The translations under genes were made by a program, and so were the position numbers. This document shows, one piece after another, positions 23,342 to 32,660 of a DNA stretch of 64,000 nt. The DNA is from Flavobacteriaceae bacterium (lineage in GTDB: Bacteria; Bacteroidota; Bacteroidia; Flavobacteriales; Flavobacteriaceae): assembly GCA_013214065.1 (NCBI GenBank), contig JABSPK010000005.1, positions 248,001 through 312,000 on the forward strand. The letters are read 5' to 3'. Position 1 is the first letter of the stretch. Each line of letters starts with the position of its first letter. The notes beneath the pieces are model-generated. The model was not told the DNA's origin. It saw only the letters and a list, made by a program, of their open reading frames with translations, and made no database searches.

Positions 23342-25357
23342 TCATTCAAAATAAAAGGCTCCCTTTTCACCCGTATAGTGGAAAGGGATTCTTTTTTGCT
23401 TGCAACTCCGTTTCCAGCGTTCGACATCTTGGAAATAGTTGCTGCCATCGGCAATGACCTGTTTCGGTCTGACGGAATCCAACAAACGTTCGAAGTTGAT
23501 TTTTGGCGACTGGGTGATGACCAGATAATCGAATCCTTGCTCTTGGGGGTATACCGCCGAATCGTCCATGACAAAGAGCAAGCGATTTCCGATGCGATAG
23601 TGGTTTTTCAAGGGGATTGAGTCTATAGATCGGATTCCAGCCCCAATGGAATAATCCGACAAGATCCTTTGGAACTCCGCTTTTTCGGAATGGAAGACCG
23701 TGAGATGGGTGGCGGTCTGCGCCAGTAAAACACTATGTCTTGAACGGTGTGCCAACACCAATACTTCCTGATGCCGCTGCCGTAGGTTTTTGAAGATACC
23801 CCAAGATTGAAAAACGATGACGGTACATCCCAAATACCAAACCCTCCGCGATTTCGGCTTGGCCAAAAACAGGACCAGTGCGATGATCATGGCATAACTA
23901 AGGATGACTTGCATGCCGTCGAACGATATCCCCTTATAAAGAAAGGCTTCTTGCCCCGCTACCCAATTGACCACGGTATTCATGTACCGGATCAAATACT
24001 GATAGCCCCCAATTAGAAATTCCGGCAGCCATTCGCAAAAGGCCAGAACGATGATGCCCAATCCCCCTAGGAGTACCACCCCTAATAAGGGCACTATCAA
24101 GAGGTTGGAGACAAAGAAAAGGGCCGGAAACTGATGGAAGTAGAACAGACTGATGGGCAGGACACCAAGTTGGGCCGCGATACCCACGGTAAACAGCTGC
24201 CATGCTTTGCGGATGAGGTATCCCTTCGGACGCCAAAACGCCAATAGTTTGGGATAGATCCAAACGATGGCCAAGACGGCTAAATAGCTCATTTGAAAAC
24301 CAAGGTCGAAAAGAAAGTTAGGTGCCGCCAAGAGGATAAAGAAGATGGACCAAGCTAGTACATTGTAGGTATTACTTGGGCGATTCACGGAACGGGCATA
24401 AGCGAGGAATGAAAACATGCTGACCGCCCGAACTACCGAGGCCGAAAGACCCGCTAAAAAAGCAAAGGACCATAACATGAGGATGAGTAAGACGGGTTTC
24501 AAAATATGACCGTATCGAATGCGTTCCAGTGGTTTGAGAACCATTTCCAAAAGCAATAAAAGAATACCTACATGCAAGCCCGAGACGGCAAGGATATGCA
24601 CGGCGCCAGCATTTTTATAATCCGAGTATACCGCCTCTGAAATGGAATTCTGCTGTCCTAAAAGCAAAGCTTGAATCACCCCGAGTTCCGCCACACCGAA
24701 GGCATGCATTTCCAGCTTGGCTATAATCCTATCGCGGAATCCTTCTGCGATGCCCCGCAGGGTTCTTGAAGTTTGCGGTAGTACCTTGATGATCTCAGGT
24801 TCGACGTTAAGTTGGTGCTGTATACCTTTTACTTCCAAGTAGGTTTTATAATTGAATTGGTACGGATTTCGCGGAGGTGGGATGTCGCGGATACGTCCCA
24901 CTACGATGAGCTCATCGTCAATGGCAAGTGTTGGTCGCACGGAATCGACGGAAATGTAAAGCAGTACCTTTCCTTGGGTTGTCGAAGGACCCATACGTTG
25001 TACATGGGCAACATAACGGTCTGCAAAAGGCAGGGGTTTTAACCGCTCGCTGATCTTAAGTTGTAAGGGCCGTTCGGACCTCCAATCAGGAACCTGGGAG
25101 TAATGGTCGTTGAAGTTAGCCCCGATCGTGAATGAGAAGGCCAATACCCCCATTGCGATGACCGTACACAAGGTCACCCATTGAAATACCGGCGTATCAC
25201 GCCGTTGATTTCGGATTTGGAGTAGGCCGAGGATCATGAGGCCCAAGCCTACGATGCACCCCGGTAGGACCGGGTCGGTATGAAACCATCGCCCGATGAG
25301 AATACCGATGACCAAAAAACAGGCCATGCGCACCGAAACGAAATCGATGTGACGCAT
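23342..25357 (-). CDS. comEC: ComEC/Rec2 family DNA-uptake channel
   Basis: About 671 residues. N-terminal helices and a DUF4131 segment ('LLGLQIRN' region), then the Competence domain: 'NAGAVHILAVSGLHVGILLLLLEM' (about residues 240-265), 'FLAGLSASVVRAVSMFSFLAYARSVNR' and 'LGFQMSYLAVLAIVWIYP'. The C-terminal region looks like the end of a metallo-beta-lactamase domain but has no HxHxDH zinc motif ('DYLVITQSPKINFERLL' stands where the late motif should be). The start at 25357 leaves one base after the upstream stop; an ATG at 25390 would overlap the NlpC gene. It probably imports single-stranded DNA without its own nuclease. Confidence 0.87.
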   Translation of the reverse strand: MRHIDFVSVRMACFLVIGILIGRWFHTDPVLPGCIVGLGLMILGLLQIRNQRRDTPVFQWVTLCTVIAMGVLAFSFTIGANFNDHYSQVPDWRSERPLQLKISERLKPLPFADRYVAHVQRMGPSTTQGKVLLYISVDSVRPTLAIDDELIVVGRIRDIPPPRNPYQFNYKTYLEVKGIQHQLNVEPEIIKVLPQTSRTLRGIAEGFRDRIIAKLEMHAFGVAELGVIQALLLGQQNSISEAVYSDYKNAGAVHILAVSGLHVGILLLLLEMVLKPLERIRYGHILKPVLLILMLWSFAFLAGLSASVVRAVSMFSFLAYARSVNRPSNTYNVLAWSIFFILLAAPNFLFDLGFQMSYLAVLAIVWIYPKLLAFWRPKGYLIRKAWQLFTVGIAAQLGVLPISLFYFHQFPALFFVSNLLIVPLLGVVLLGGLGIIVLAFCEWLPEFLIGGYQYLIRYMNTVVNWVAGQEAFLYKGISFDGMQVILSYAMIIALVLFLAKPKSRRVWYLGCTVIVFQSWGIFKNLRQRHQEVLVLAHRSRHSVLLAQTATHLTVFHSEKAEFQRILSDYSIGAGIRSIDSIPLKNHYRIGNRLLFVMDDSAVYPQEQGFDYLVITQSPKINFERLLDSVRPKQVIADGSNYFQDVERWKRSCKQKRIPFHYTGEKGAFYFE
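23361..23397 (+). terminator. POT-transporter terminator located inside the convergent comEC gene
   Basis: CCCTTTTCAC (23361-23370) pairs perfectly, with one G-T, to GTGGAAAGGG (23378-23387); ATTC and six Ts follow. It lies 29 bp past the POT stop and within the last codons of comEC. Confidence 0.6.
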
Positions 25358-25358
25358 T

Positions 25359-25910
25359 TTAGAGGATGCGGGTCGCTTTGACGAAGGCATGGTTCCAGAA
25401 GCCTTCCCGCAATGAAGAAACGATTACCCCTCGCGAACTGGTCGCATGGATGAACCTCACCTCGCCGCCTTTGACGTCGACCACCAAACCGACGTGATTG
25501 ATGCGTTTGCTGCTTTTCTTGGTCCTAAAAAAGACCAAATCCCCCTTGCGTACCTGCCTTAGTTTGACCCGTCGCCCTTCGTTGGCCATTTGGTAGGATA
25601 CCCTTGGAAATTGGATCGCATTTTCTTTAAGGGCCACGAAAACCAAGCCTGAACAATCCATCCCCTTTCGGGTAGCCCCTCCGAATTGGTATTTCACTCC
25701 TGAAAAGGTCATGGCCGAGGCGATGACTGCATCAACGGTACTGTTTTTTGGGGCTTCCGGGGCTGGGGGCGGGGTCGTCACCGAAGGTGAACCTCCTGAA
25801 GAACGCACGATGACGGTGGGCCTGTTGGTCGAGCGGGTAATGGGTTTTTTCTTCGTGCCACAACTGCCTAGTAGCAGCAACAAAATAACGATAAGCGGTC
25901 TTTTCAACAT
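25359..25910 (-). CDS. NlpC/P60 (C40) peptidoglycan endopeptidase lipoprotein
   Basis: 183 residues: lipobox 'LLLLLGSCGTKK' (Cys17), a Pro/Ser/Thr-rich linker to about residue 55, then an NlpC/P60 domain with Cys86 in 'GMDCSGLVFVA', His139 in 'INHVGLVVDV' and a third polar residue (His155) in 'FIHATSSRG'. It would cut gamma-D-Glu-diaminopimelate bonds in the periplasm, like Spr/MepS. It is set between lpxB and comEC in a minus-strand run; the comEC start follows by one base. Confidence 0.9.
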   Translation of the reverse strand: MLKRPLIVILLLLLGSCGTKKKPITRSTNRPTVIVRSSGGSPSVTTPPPAPEAPKNSTVDAVIASAMTFSGVKYQFGGATRKGMDCSGLVFVALKENAIQFPRVSYQMANEGRRVKLRQVRKGDLVFFRTKKSSKRINHVGLVVDVKGGEVRFIHATSSRGVIVSSLREGFWNHAFVKATRIL

Positions 25911-25937
25911 CCAAGTAGGTTTACTCGGAAACCAAAG

Positions 25938-27047
25938 TTACGTATTTTGGACTATCATTTTTGCGACCCGAGCACTCGCACCCTGTCTGCCCAACTTGTC
26001 GACAAGGGCATCATAGGCTTGGAGCATGGCTTCCCGATGGGGACCGGCCAATATTTTTTCCAGTTCCGAACCCAGGTTATCGGTAGTCAAATCATTCTGG
26101 ATCAACTCTTTAACGATTTCCTTTTCCATAATGAGATTCACCAATGAGATATAGTCCAAGGTAATGATCCGCTTTGCGATTTGATAAGAAATCCAATTCC
26201 CTTTATAACATACGACCTGGGGTATTTTGAACAAAGCGGTTTCCAAGGTTGCCGTGCCACTGGTCACCATGGCGGCATGGGCATGACGAAGTAAGGAATA
26301 GGTTTGGTCGGAAACGAAGGCTACGCCATTGCGGTTTAAAAAAGGAATATAGAAGCTATCGTCTAAGCTTGGGGCACCGGCAATGACGAATTGATAGTCG
26401 CCGAATTTTGGGGTGACCGATAGCATGATGTCCAACATTTTCTTGACTTCCTGTTTTCGGCTTCCGGGCAAGAGGGCAATGATGGGTTTTTCGAGATCAA
26501 GTGCATTTCGAAGTCGAAACGTTTGATTGCTTGCGGTATCGGTGTTCGCAATGGCATCCAATAGGGGGTGCCCTACGAATTGGACCTGATACCCTAACTT
26601 TTGGTAAAAGGCTTTCTCAAAGGGCAGAATGACGTACATCGCATCGATATCACGTTTGATTTTTTCAACCCTACCGGCCCTTGAAGCCCAGACTTGGGGT
26701 GAGATGTAGTAATTGGTTTTGAATCCTTGTTTTTTGGCCCATTTCGCGATGCGTAGGTTGAAGCCCGAAAAATCGATGAAAATCACCACATCGGGTTTGA
26801 AGGCACTGATATCCTGCTTACAGAACTTGATATTCTTAAAGATCGCCCCCATATTGCGGACGACTTCGATAAAGCCCATAAAGGCCATTTCCTTGTAGTG
26901 TTTGGCAAGTTCACCACCGGCCGCGGCCATCAAATCACCGCCCCAACAGCGCACCTTGGCATTCGGGTCTTGTTGCATTAAAGCTTTGACGAGATTCGAA
27001 CCGTGCAAATCCCCTGAAGCTTCCCCAGCGATGATGTAATACTTCAT
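25938..27047 (-). CDS. lpxB: Lipid-A-disaccharide synthase
   Basis: 369 residues of the GT19 family, joining UDP-2,3-diacylglucosamine to lipid X to form the lipid A disaccharide. It opens 'YYIIAGEASGDLHGSNLVKAL', contains 'FIDFSGFNLRIAKWAKK', the family hallmark 'NYYISPQVWASRAGRVEKIKRDIDAMYVILPFE' region, 'FVGHPLLDAI', 'ALLPGSRKQEVKKML' and 'MVTSGTATLETALFKIPQVVCYKG'. The start overlaps the upstream stop as TAATG. Confidence 0.95.
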   Translation of the reverse strand: MKYYIIAGEASGDLHGSNLVKALMQQDPNAKVRCWGGDLMAAAGGELAKHYKEMAFMGFIEVVRNMGAIFKNIKFCKQDISAFKPDVVIFIDFSGFNLRIAKWAKKQGFKTNYYISPQVWASRAGRVEKIKRDIDAMYVILPFEKAFYQKLGYQVQFVGHPLLDAIANTDTASNQTFRLRNALDLEKPIIALLPGSRKQEVKKMLDIMLSVTPKFGDYQFVIAGAPSLDDSFYIPFLNRNGVAFVSDQTYSLLRHAHAAMVTSGTATLETALFKIPQVVCYKGNWISYQIAKRIITLDYISLVNLIMEKEIVKELIQNDLTTDNLGSELEKILAGPHREAMLQAYDALVDKLGRQGASARVAKMIVQNT

Positions 27048-27334
27048 TAAAACACTTTATAATACAAAATGACCAATGCGGTCACCAATGTGGCGATCAT
27101 TACCCCGCGTGCCCTAAAATCACGTTTCAATCGCAGGAAGGCGAAAAAAGCGATGAGGTTCAAAATCGCACCAAGGGCTAAAATACTCCCTACATGGCCT
27201 TGTTCGACAGCGGCTTTGAAGGTTTCGACAATGCTGAATTTGGAAAATAGCACGATATACAGCAGCGTACCGAAGGTATTGGCGATAATGCCTACGACGA
27301 ACCCGATCAGGGTTTCTTTGGTTTTCTTATCCAT
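27047..27334 (-). CDS. Small three-helix membrane protein between surE and lpxB
   Basis: 95 residues with three hydrophobic spans ('LIGFVVGIIANTFGTLLYIVLF', 'VGSILALGAILNLIAFFAFL', 'GVMIATLVTALVILYYKVF') joined by basic loops ('RLKRDFRARG'). Overlapping starts and stops on both sides (8 bp with surE, TAATG with lpxB) show a real, coupled gene. No function is known to me; the flavobacterial surE-X-lpxB order hints at envelope work. Confidence 0.75.
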   Translation of the reverse strand: MDKKTKETLIGFVVGIIANTFGTLLYIVLFSKFSIVETFKAAVEQGHVGSILALGAILNLIAFFAFLRLKRDFRARGVMIATLVTALVILYYKVF

Positions 27335-28106
27335 TCAACGTCCAGTTTTTGATGTGGTCCATAGCTTGGTGTGCAGTGAGGTCGAATTGGGTGGGCACCA
27401 CCGAAACATAGCCATTGCGCAAGGCCCATTCATCGGTATCTTCCCCTTCGTCGAGCAATTTATATTCGCCGCTCAGCCAATAATATTCCTTGCCCGTAGG
27501 ACTCACACGTTTGTCGAATTGCTCGATCCAATTCGATTTGGCCTGGCGGCACACCTTGATCCCCTTGCTCGGTACTCCATCTGTTTTCGGGATATTGACG
27601 TTAAGTACCACCCCTGGGGGCATGCCATGGGCAAGTGCTTCACCCACGATTTGCCGTATAGCATGGTCGACGCCATTGAAATCGGCATCCCATGAATAAT
27701 CGCAGAGGGAGAATCCGATGGCCGGAATCCCTTCGATTCCCGCTTCGATAGCGGCACTCATGGTACCTGAGTAGATGACGTTAATGGCCGCGTTCGAACC
27801 GTGGTTGATGCCACTGACCACAAGATCCGGCTTACGATCGAGCAATTCCTGCAGGGCCAATTTGACGCAATCGGCCGGCGTACCACTGCAACTGTATTCG
27901 GCTGGCGCCCCTTTATCCGGGTCGATCACCACTTTTTTCGAATACAGGGTGCTGTCGATGGTGATGGCATGGCCCATGCCCGACTGTGGGCTGTCAGGGG
28001 CGACCACGACGACTTCGCCGAGCGTGTCCATCAATTCGATCAATTTTCGCAATCCGGGAGCGGTTATCCCATCATCATTGGTGACCAGGATCAATGGTTT
28101 TGACAT
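27327..28106 (-). CDS. surE: 5'/3'-nucleotidase SurE
   Basis: 259 residues. The metal centre is 'LILVTNDDGITAPGL' (two Asp), 'VVAPDSPQSGMGHAIT' and 'DLVVSGINHGSNAAINVIYSGTMSAAIEA' (Asn ligand). The enzyme removes phosphate from 5'- and 3'-nucleotides and is linked to stationary-phase survival. It is the first gene of the minus-strand surE-lpxB-NlpC-comEC run, behind an exact -7 element at 28125-28132. Confidence 0.93.
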   Translation of the reverse strand: MSKPLILVTNDDGITAPGLRKLIELMDTLGEVVVVAPDSPQSGMGHAITIDSTLYSKKVVIDPDKGAPAEYSCSGTPADCVKLALQELLDRKPDLVVSGINHGSNAAINVIYSGTMSAAIEAGIEGIPAIGFSLCDYSWDADFNGVDHAIRQIVGEALAHGMPPGVVLNVNIPKTDGVPSKGIKVCRQAKSNWIEQFDKRVSPTGKEYYWLSGEYKLLDEGEDTDEWALRNGYVSVVPTQFDLTAHQAMDHIKNWTLNG

Positions 28107-28124
28107 GACGTATACTTATTGGCG

Positions 28125-28132
28125 CAAAAATA
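28125..28132 (-). promoter_or_regulatory. -7 promoter element (TATTTTTG) of the surE-lpxB operon
   Basis: Exact TAnnTTTG match on the minus strand, 18 bp before the surE ATG; no clear TTG at -33. Confidence 0.5.
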
Positions 28133-28297
28133 CGTTTTTCATTAGGATGATCCTGCCTTGGCCGTTTAACAAAAAATTAAATGGGGCCACATTTTGTGGC
28201 ATGATTTTTTCAGTATATTAGGGAATTCGTATTGAATCAAAAAACGACTGAAAGCAGGTTGTCCGGTAAAACAACCCCCAGTCCCAAAAAGCGAACT

Positions 28298-30484
28298 ATG
28301 AAGAAGAACGTTGTATTTGGATTTTTAATCCTACTCATTGCTGTGGCCTCGTGCAGCTTTACCAACAAATCTTTCGAGACCAACGATAAGGACAAGTTGT
28401 TGCTTGACCTGATTTCGTATGTACTTGAAAAAGGCCACTATGAACCGAAGGATATCAACGACCGGTTTTCGGCCAATGTCTATGAGGATTTCATTGATAT
28501 CATCGATCCCACCAAACGCTATTTCCTGGCCAGCGACATCAGGGAATTCGAACAATACAAGTATCAAATCGACGATCAAATCAAGAATACCGATATCAGT
28601 TTTTTCAATTTGGTCTACCAACGTTTGATGAAGCGTATGGATGAGGCCAAAGCGATCTATGCCGATGTCCTTGACGAATCTTTCGATTATACCAAGGAAG
28701 AAACGATTAGTGTCGATTACAAAGACGAGGGTTATGCCGCCAACAAAAAGCAGCTAAAAGAACGCTGGAGAAAGCAGCTGAAGTACAATGCCCTCGGGGT
28801 TTACGACAATAAAATCAAAATCAGGAATACCGCTACTTCAGGAGGTGCCGGTGAGGATTTGGCCAGTGCCGAAGTGGAAGTGGTCGATCCCGTACAGCAA
28901 GAGTTGAAGAACATGACTTTGGCCGAAGTGGAACAGTCGGCCCGGGAAACCACGAAAAAGACCTTGGACGATTTCTTTGATTTCGTCGACGATTTAGAAC
29001 GCAAAGATTGGTTCGTACAGTACATCAATACCATTGTTGACGAGTTCGATCCCCATACGTTTTATTTCGCTCCGGAGGAAAAAGACAAATTCGACATCAG
29101 CATGTCGGGTAAGTTCGAAGGTATCGGAGCCAGACTACAGAAGAAACCCGAAGGGGCCAAAGTGGTCGAGATCATCTCAGGAGGACCGGTATGGCGCGAA
29201 AAAAGCCTAGAAGTAGGTGATGAGATCCTAAAAGTAGGACAAGAAGGGGAAGAGCCTATCGATATCGTAGGAATGCGATTGGATGATGCCATCAAATTGA
29301 TCAAAGGCCCAAAAGGGACCATCGTTGATTTGACGGTCCGTAAGGTCGATGGCACTATCGATGTGGTATCCATTACCCGTGATGTGGTCGAATTGGAAGA
29401 ATCCTATGCCAAATCGGCGACCGTCATCAAAGGTGAGCGCACCTATGGGTTGATCGATCTTCCTAAATTCTATGTCGATTTCGAAGATTATACCGAACGC
29501 AATGCCGCCACCGATGTGGCCAAGGAAGTGGAGCGTTTGAAGCAAGCCGGTGCCGAAGGCCTTATTTTAGACCTTAGGGACAATGGTGGTGGATCCTTGA
29601 AAACGGTGGTTGAAATGGCCGGTCTCTTCATCAAAGACGGACCCATCGTTCAGGTGCGTTCTTCGGGCAAACGCAAAGAAGTACACGAAGATAAGGACGA
29701 GCGCATCCAGTGGGATGGTCCCTTGGTGATCTTGGTGAACGAACTTTCAGCTTCAGCTTCAGAGATTTTGGCGGCGGCCATGCAAGATTACAAAAGGGCC
29801 GTGGTCATCGGTAGCAAGCAAACCTTTGGTAAAGGAACCGTTCAAAACGTCATTCCCTTGGACAACATCGTCCGTAGCAATGAACACGGAGATTTAGGAG
29901 CGATCAAGCTGACCACCCAGAAGTTCTATCGCATCAACGGAGGCTCTACCCAATTGGAGGGGGTCAAGAGCGATATCGTCGTACCGGACCGTTACAGTTA
30001 TATCGATTTGGGTGAAAAGGACCAAGACAACCCCTTGGGATGGGATAAGATTAGTCCGGCCGATTATATGGTCTGGGACGGGTATATCGATTACGAGGGT
30101 ACCATTGAAAAAAGTATGGCCCGAATGGCCGATAACGAGCAGATCAAATTGATCGAAGAAAACGCAAAATGGTTGCGCGCCCAGCAAGATGAAACCACCG
30201 TATCGCTGAACTACGAAACGTATAAGGCCAACCAAGAGCGTAACAAAGAACGGTCGAATTACTTCAAGTCATTGGCCGATTACGATTCAAGGTTGACGTT
30301 TAAGTCCTTACAGTATGAAAGGGACTTGTTTGCCCAAGACCCGATATTAAGGGAGAAAAGGGACCGGTGGCATACTGATTTGGCCAAGGATGTCTACGTC
30401 GAGGAAGCGATCAACGTATTGCAGGATCTAAAACTCAACGCCATCAAGAACGCAAATACGAAACTAGCGAGCGTGAAAGGCTGA
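28298..30484 (+). CDS. prc: Carboxy-terminal processing protease (S41, Tsp/Prc type), lipoprotein
   Basis: From the ATG at 28298 the protein starts 'MKKNVVFGFLILLIAVASCSF', a lipobox. Next come a Tsp N-terminal helical domain ('SFDYTKEETISVDYKDEGYA'), a PDZ domain ('SGKFEGIGARLQKKPEGAKVVEIISGGPVW'), the S41 core with catalytic Ser in 'NELSASASEILAAAMQDY' and Lys in 'IGSKQTFGKGTVQ', and a DUF3340-type helical tail. It trims C-termini of envelope proteins. The in-frame TTG at 28232 would add a charged, non-signal leader and is rejected. A terminator follows 20 bp later. Confidence 0.92.
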   Translation: MKKNVVFGFLILLIAVASCSFTNKSFETNDKDKLLLDLISYVLEKGHYEPKDINDRFSANVYEDFIDIIDPTKRYFLASDIREFEQYKYQIDDQIKNTDISFFNLVYQRLMKRMDEAKAIYADVLDESFDYTKEETISVDYKDEGYAANKKQLKERWRKQLKYNALGVYDNKIKIRNTATSGGAGEDLASAEVEVVDPVQQELKNMTLAEVEQSARETTKKTLDDFFDFVDDLERKDWFVQYINTIVDEFDPHTFYFAPEEKDKFDISMSGKFEGIGARLQKKPEGAKVVEIISGGPVWREKSLEVGDEILKVGQEGEEPIDIVGMRLDDAIKLIKGPKGTIVDLTVRKVDGTIDVVSITRDVVELEESYAKSATVIKGERTYGLIDLPKFYVDFEDYTERNAATDVAKEVERLKQAGAEGLILDLRDNGGGSLKTVVEMAGLFIKDGPIVQVRSSGKRKEVHEDKDERIQWDGPLVILVNELSASASEILAAAMQDYKRAVVIGSKQTFGKGTVQNVIPLDNIVRSNEHGDLGAIKLTTQKFYRINGGSTQLEGVKSDIVVPDRYSYIDLGEKDQDNPLGWDKISPADYMVWDGYIDYEGTIEKSMARMADNEQIKLIEENAKWLRAQQDETTVSLNYETYKANQERNKERSNYFKSLADYDSRLTFKSLQYERDLFAQDPILREKRDRWHTDLAKDVYVEEAINVLQDLKLNAIKNANTKLASVKG

Positions 30485-30504
30485 TCCTAAAAAAACATCA
30501 TATG

Positions 30505-30533
30505 AAAACCTGCTGTTCACAGCAGGTTTTTTT
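30505..30533 (+). terminator. Intrinsic terminator after prc
   Basis: AAAACCTGCTG-TTCA-CAGCAGGTTTTTTT: perfect 11-bp stem, 4-nt loop, T7 run. Confidence 0.88.
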
Positions 30534-30569
30534 GTTTCTGGCCGTGAAATTCCTTTGTTTGCAGTCTGA

Positions 30570-31370
30570 ATGGGCAAGCAAAAGAAAATATATACCCTGC
30601 TATTGGCAATTTGCATCGTTGGCTTTTGGGTCTTCGAAAATTTCTATACCCCGGCCAGTTATTCAAAGGAAGGTGGATCGGAAGGGATTCCCTTTGATGC
30701 CGGGCTTTTACCGGAATCGACTACCAATTCCGTTGTGGCACATCAGTACTATATGCTCTCGTATAACGAACCCTTTGAGCAGGCCGAGTGGGTGGCCTAT
30801 TCATTAAGTCGTGACCAATTGACCGACGATGACAGAAGGCGCCCCTATTTTATTGAGGATCCCGAAGTACGGACGAAGTCTGCCGATTGGCGCAATTACA
30901 AAGGTTCTGGTTTCGATCGGGGCCATTTATGCCCTGCAGGGGACCGTCGTTTTTCAGAACAAGCATATAACGAAACCTTTTATACCAGCAATATCAGTCC
31001 GCAACGCAGCGATTTCAATGCCGGGGTTTGGAACCGTTTGGAACAACAAGTGCGCTACTGGGCCAAGCGATATGGTCAGGTTCATGTGGTCACGGCGGGG
31101 GTACTGGAAGCGGGTTTGGATGAAATCGGAGGGGAGGATGTGGCCGTACCCGAGGCCTTTTACAAAATCGTATACCGTGAAGACGGGGATAAGGCCCATG
31201 TACTCGCTTTTTTGATCCCTCATGAGGAATCACCGGCTCCGCTGTCTTCGTTCTTGGTGTCCGTCGATGCCTTGGAAGCGGAAACCGGAATCGATTTTTT
31301 CAACTCGAAGCCAACCGATTGGCAAAAGCGTTTGGAAGGCCAGGTGCGAAAATCCGAATGGTCTTTCTGA
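30570..31370 (+). CDS. Secreted/membrane-anchored DNA/RNA non-specific endonuclease
   Basis: 266 residues. A basic start and one helix ('YTLLLAICIVGFWVFENFY') lead into a NUC (Serratia nuclease-type) domain: the active-site 'GSGFDRGHLCPAGDRR' (DRGH, general-base His) and 'TFYTSNISPQRSDFNAGVWNRLEQQVR' with the Mg-binding Asn. It would degrade extracellular or periplasmic nucleic acids, perhaps for phosphate or nucleoside use, which suits SurE nearby only loosely. It is single, following the prc terminator; its stop directly abuts the convergent rodA stop. Confidence 0.9.
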   Translation: MGKQKKIYTLLLAICIVGFWVFENFYTPASYSKEGGSEGIPFDAGLLPESTTNSVVAHQYYMLSYNEPFEQAEWVAYSLSRDQLTDDDRRRPYFIEDPEVRTKSADWRNYKGSGFDRGHLCPAGDRRFSEQAYNETFYTSNISPQRSDFNAGVWNRLEQQVRYWAKRYGQVHVVTAGVLEAGLDEIGGEDVAVPEAFYKIVYREDGDKAHVLAFLIPHEESPAPLSSFLVSVDALEAETGIDFFNSKPTDWQKRLEGQVRKSEWSF

Positions 31371-32660
31371 TCAAATACCCTCACTCAAGCGAGCCGCATC
31401 GAATTTAAGGAAGATGAACAGCATGGCGGTAAAGAACAATAATCCGGAGCCCCCATAGCTGAAAAAGGGCAATGGGATACCGATAGTAGGGAGTAATCCG
31501 ATGACCATACCGATATTGATGAAATAGTGCATGAGTAAGATCGAAATGATCCCATACCCGTACATTCTCGGAAAATCGCGTTTTTGCCGTTCGGCGAGAT
31601 GGATGAGTCTCAAAAAGAATACGGTGAACAGCAAAATGATGAACGTCGTACCCAAAAACCCCCATTCCTCACCTACCGAACTAAAGATGTAATCCGTATG
31701 CTGGGCAGGTACGAAATCACCTTTGGTTCGCGTACCTTCCAGAAACCCTTTTCCCGCGAAACCCCCTGATTCGATGGCTTTTTCCGATTGATAGGTATTG
31801 TATCCAATTGTTTTTTTGATCTGTTCCAATTTTACCGGGTCCTTTTCCAATCCCAACCAAAGTCCAAAACGATCGCGATGGCGTTGTTCAAAAATGTTGT
31901 TGAATACGAAATTGACCGAAAGGGAAACCGCCACACATCCTGCGAGAAACAGGACCAATGGAAAGGTCCGAATCTTGAGTTGGGGTTTCTTGAACAAAAA
32001 GAACAAGGAGGTCAACACACCTAAACCGATGATGACCCAGATGTAACCGAACATCAAGGTGGTAACGAACAAGAGTACCAAAAGCAAGGCCAAGCCGAGG
32101 TAACGTAAGGGGAATCCTTCTCGGAACAAAACGAAAAAAAGCGAAAAATAGACCAAGGCACTTCCAGGATCGGGTTGGGGCAATATCAAAAGGACCGGCA
32201 CCATGATGATCAAGACCGCATATAACTGATGTCGTATACGTTTGATGTCGGTTTGAATGTCACTTAAATATTTTGACAAAGCCAAAGCCACGGCCATTTT
32301 ACCCAATTCCGATGGCTGCAGGTTGAAAAACCCAAGGTCATACCAAGAGGTCGCTCCGGCTATGGTCTCCCCAAAGGCAAACAGTCCGACCAATAAGATG
32401 ATAGCGGCGATGTAGAAGATGCTCGCGAAGCGTTCGAAAAAAGAAGATTCGATCGACATCAAAACCACGATTACGATGACCGATAACCCAATGAAAAAGA
32501 GCTGCTTGCCGTATGAAGTGGAAAAATCGAGTAACGATGACGAGGTATCCGTTAAGGTGGTACTGTAAATGTTGACCCATCCGAAAAAGACCAATAAGGC
32601 GTAAAGCAGTACGGTAAGCCAATCCAAGCGTTTGAAAACGCTGTTACCACGCATATTCAT
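31371..32660 (-). CDS. rodA: Rod-shape SEDS glycosyltransferase RodA
   Basis: About 429 residues from the ATG at 32660 ('MNMRGNSVFKRLDWLTVLL'), with roughly ten helices and SEDS motifs 'YDLGFFNLQPSELGKMAVALALSKYL', 'LILPQPDPGSALVYFSLFFVLF' with the catalytic Asp, and the C-terminal 'MVIGLLPTIGIPLPFFSYGGSGLLF'. It polymerises lipid II for the elongasome with PBP2. The start lies within the last codons of mrdA; an even longer frame to 32735 would overlap mrdA by 92 bp and lacks hydrophobic or signal character. ATG at 32654 is an alternative. Confidence 0.94.
   Translation of the reverse strand: MNMRGNSVFKRLDWLTVLLYALLVFFGWVNIYSTTLTDTSSSLLDFSTSYGKQLFFIGLSVIVIVVLMSIESSFFERFASIFYIAAIILLVGLFAFGETIAGATSWYDLGFFNLQPSELGKMAVALALSKYLSDIQTDIKRIRHQLYAVLIIMVPVLLILPQPDPGSALVYFSLFFVLFREGFPLRYLGLALLLVLLFVTTLMFGYIWVIIGLGVLTSLFFLFKKPQLKIRTFPLVLFLAGCVAVSLSVNFVFNNIFEQRHRDRFGLWLGLEKDPVKLEQIKKTIGYNTYQSEKAIESGGFAGKGFLEGTRTKGDFVPAQHTDYIFSSVGEEWGFLGTTFIILLFTVFFLRLIHLAERQKRDFPRMYGYGIISILLMHYFINIGMVIGLLPTIGIPLPFFSYGGSGLLFFTAMLFIFLKFDAARLSEGI

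Noticed and set aside
27069-27695. 208-codon plus-strand frame opposite surE and the small membrane gene
   Set aside because: Both minus-strand genes are conserved or coupled; this frame has no recognisable domain.
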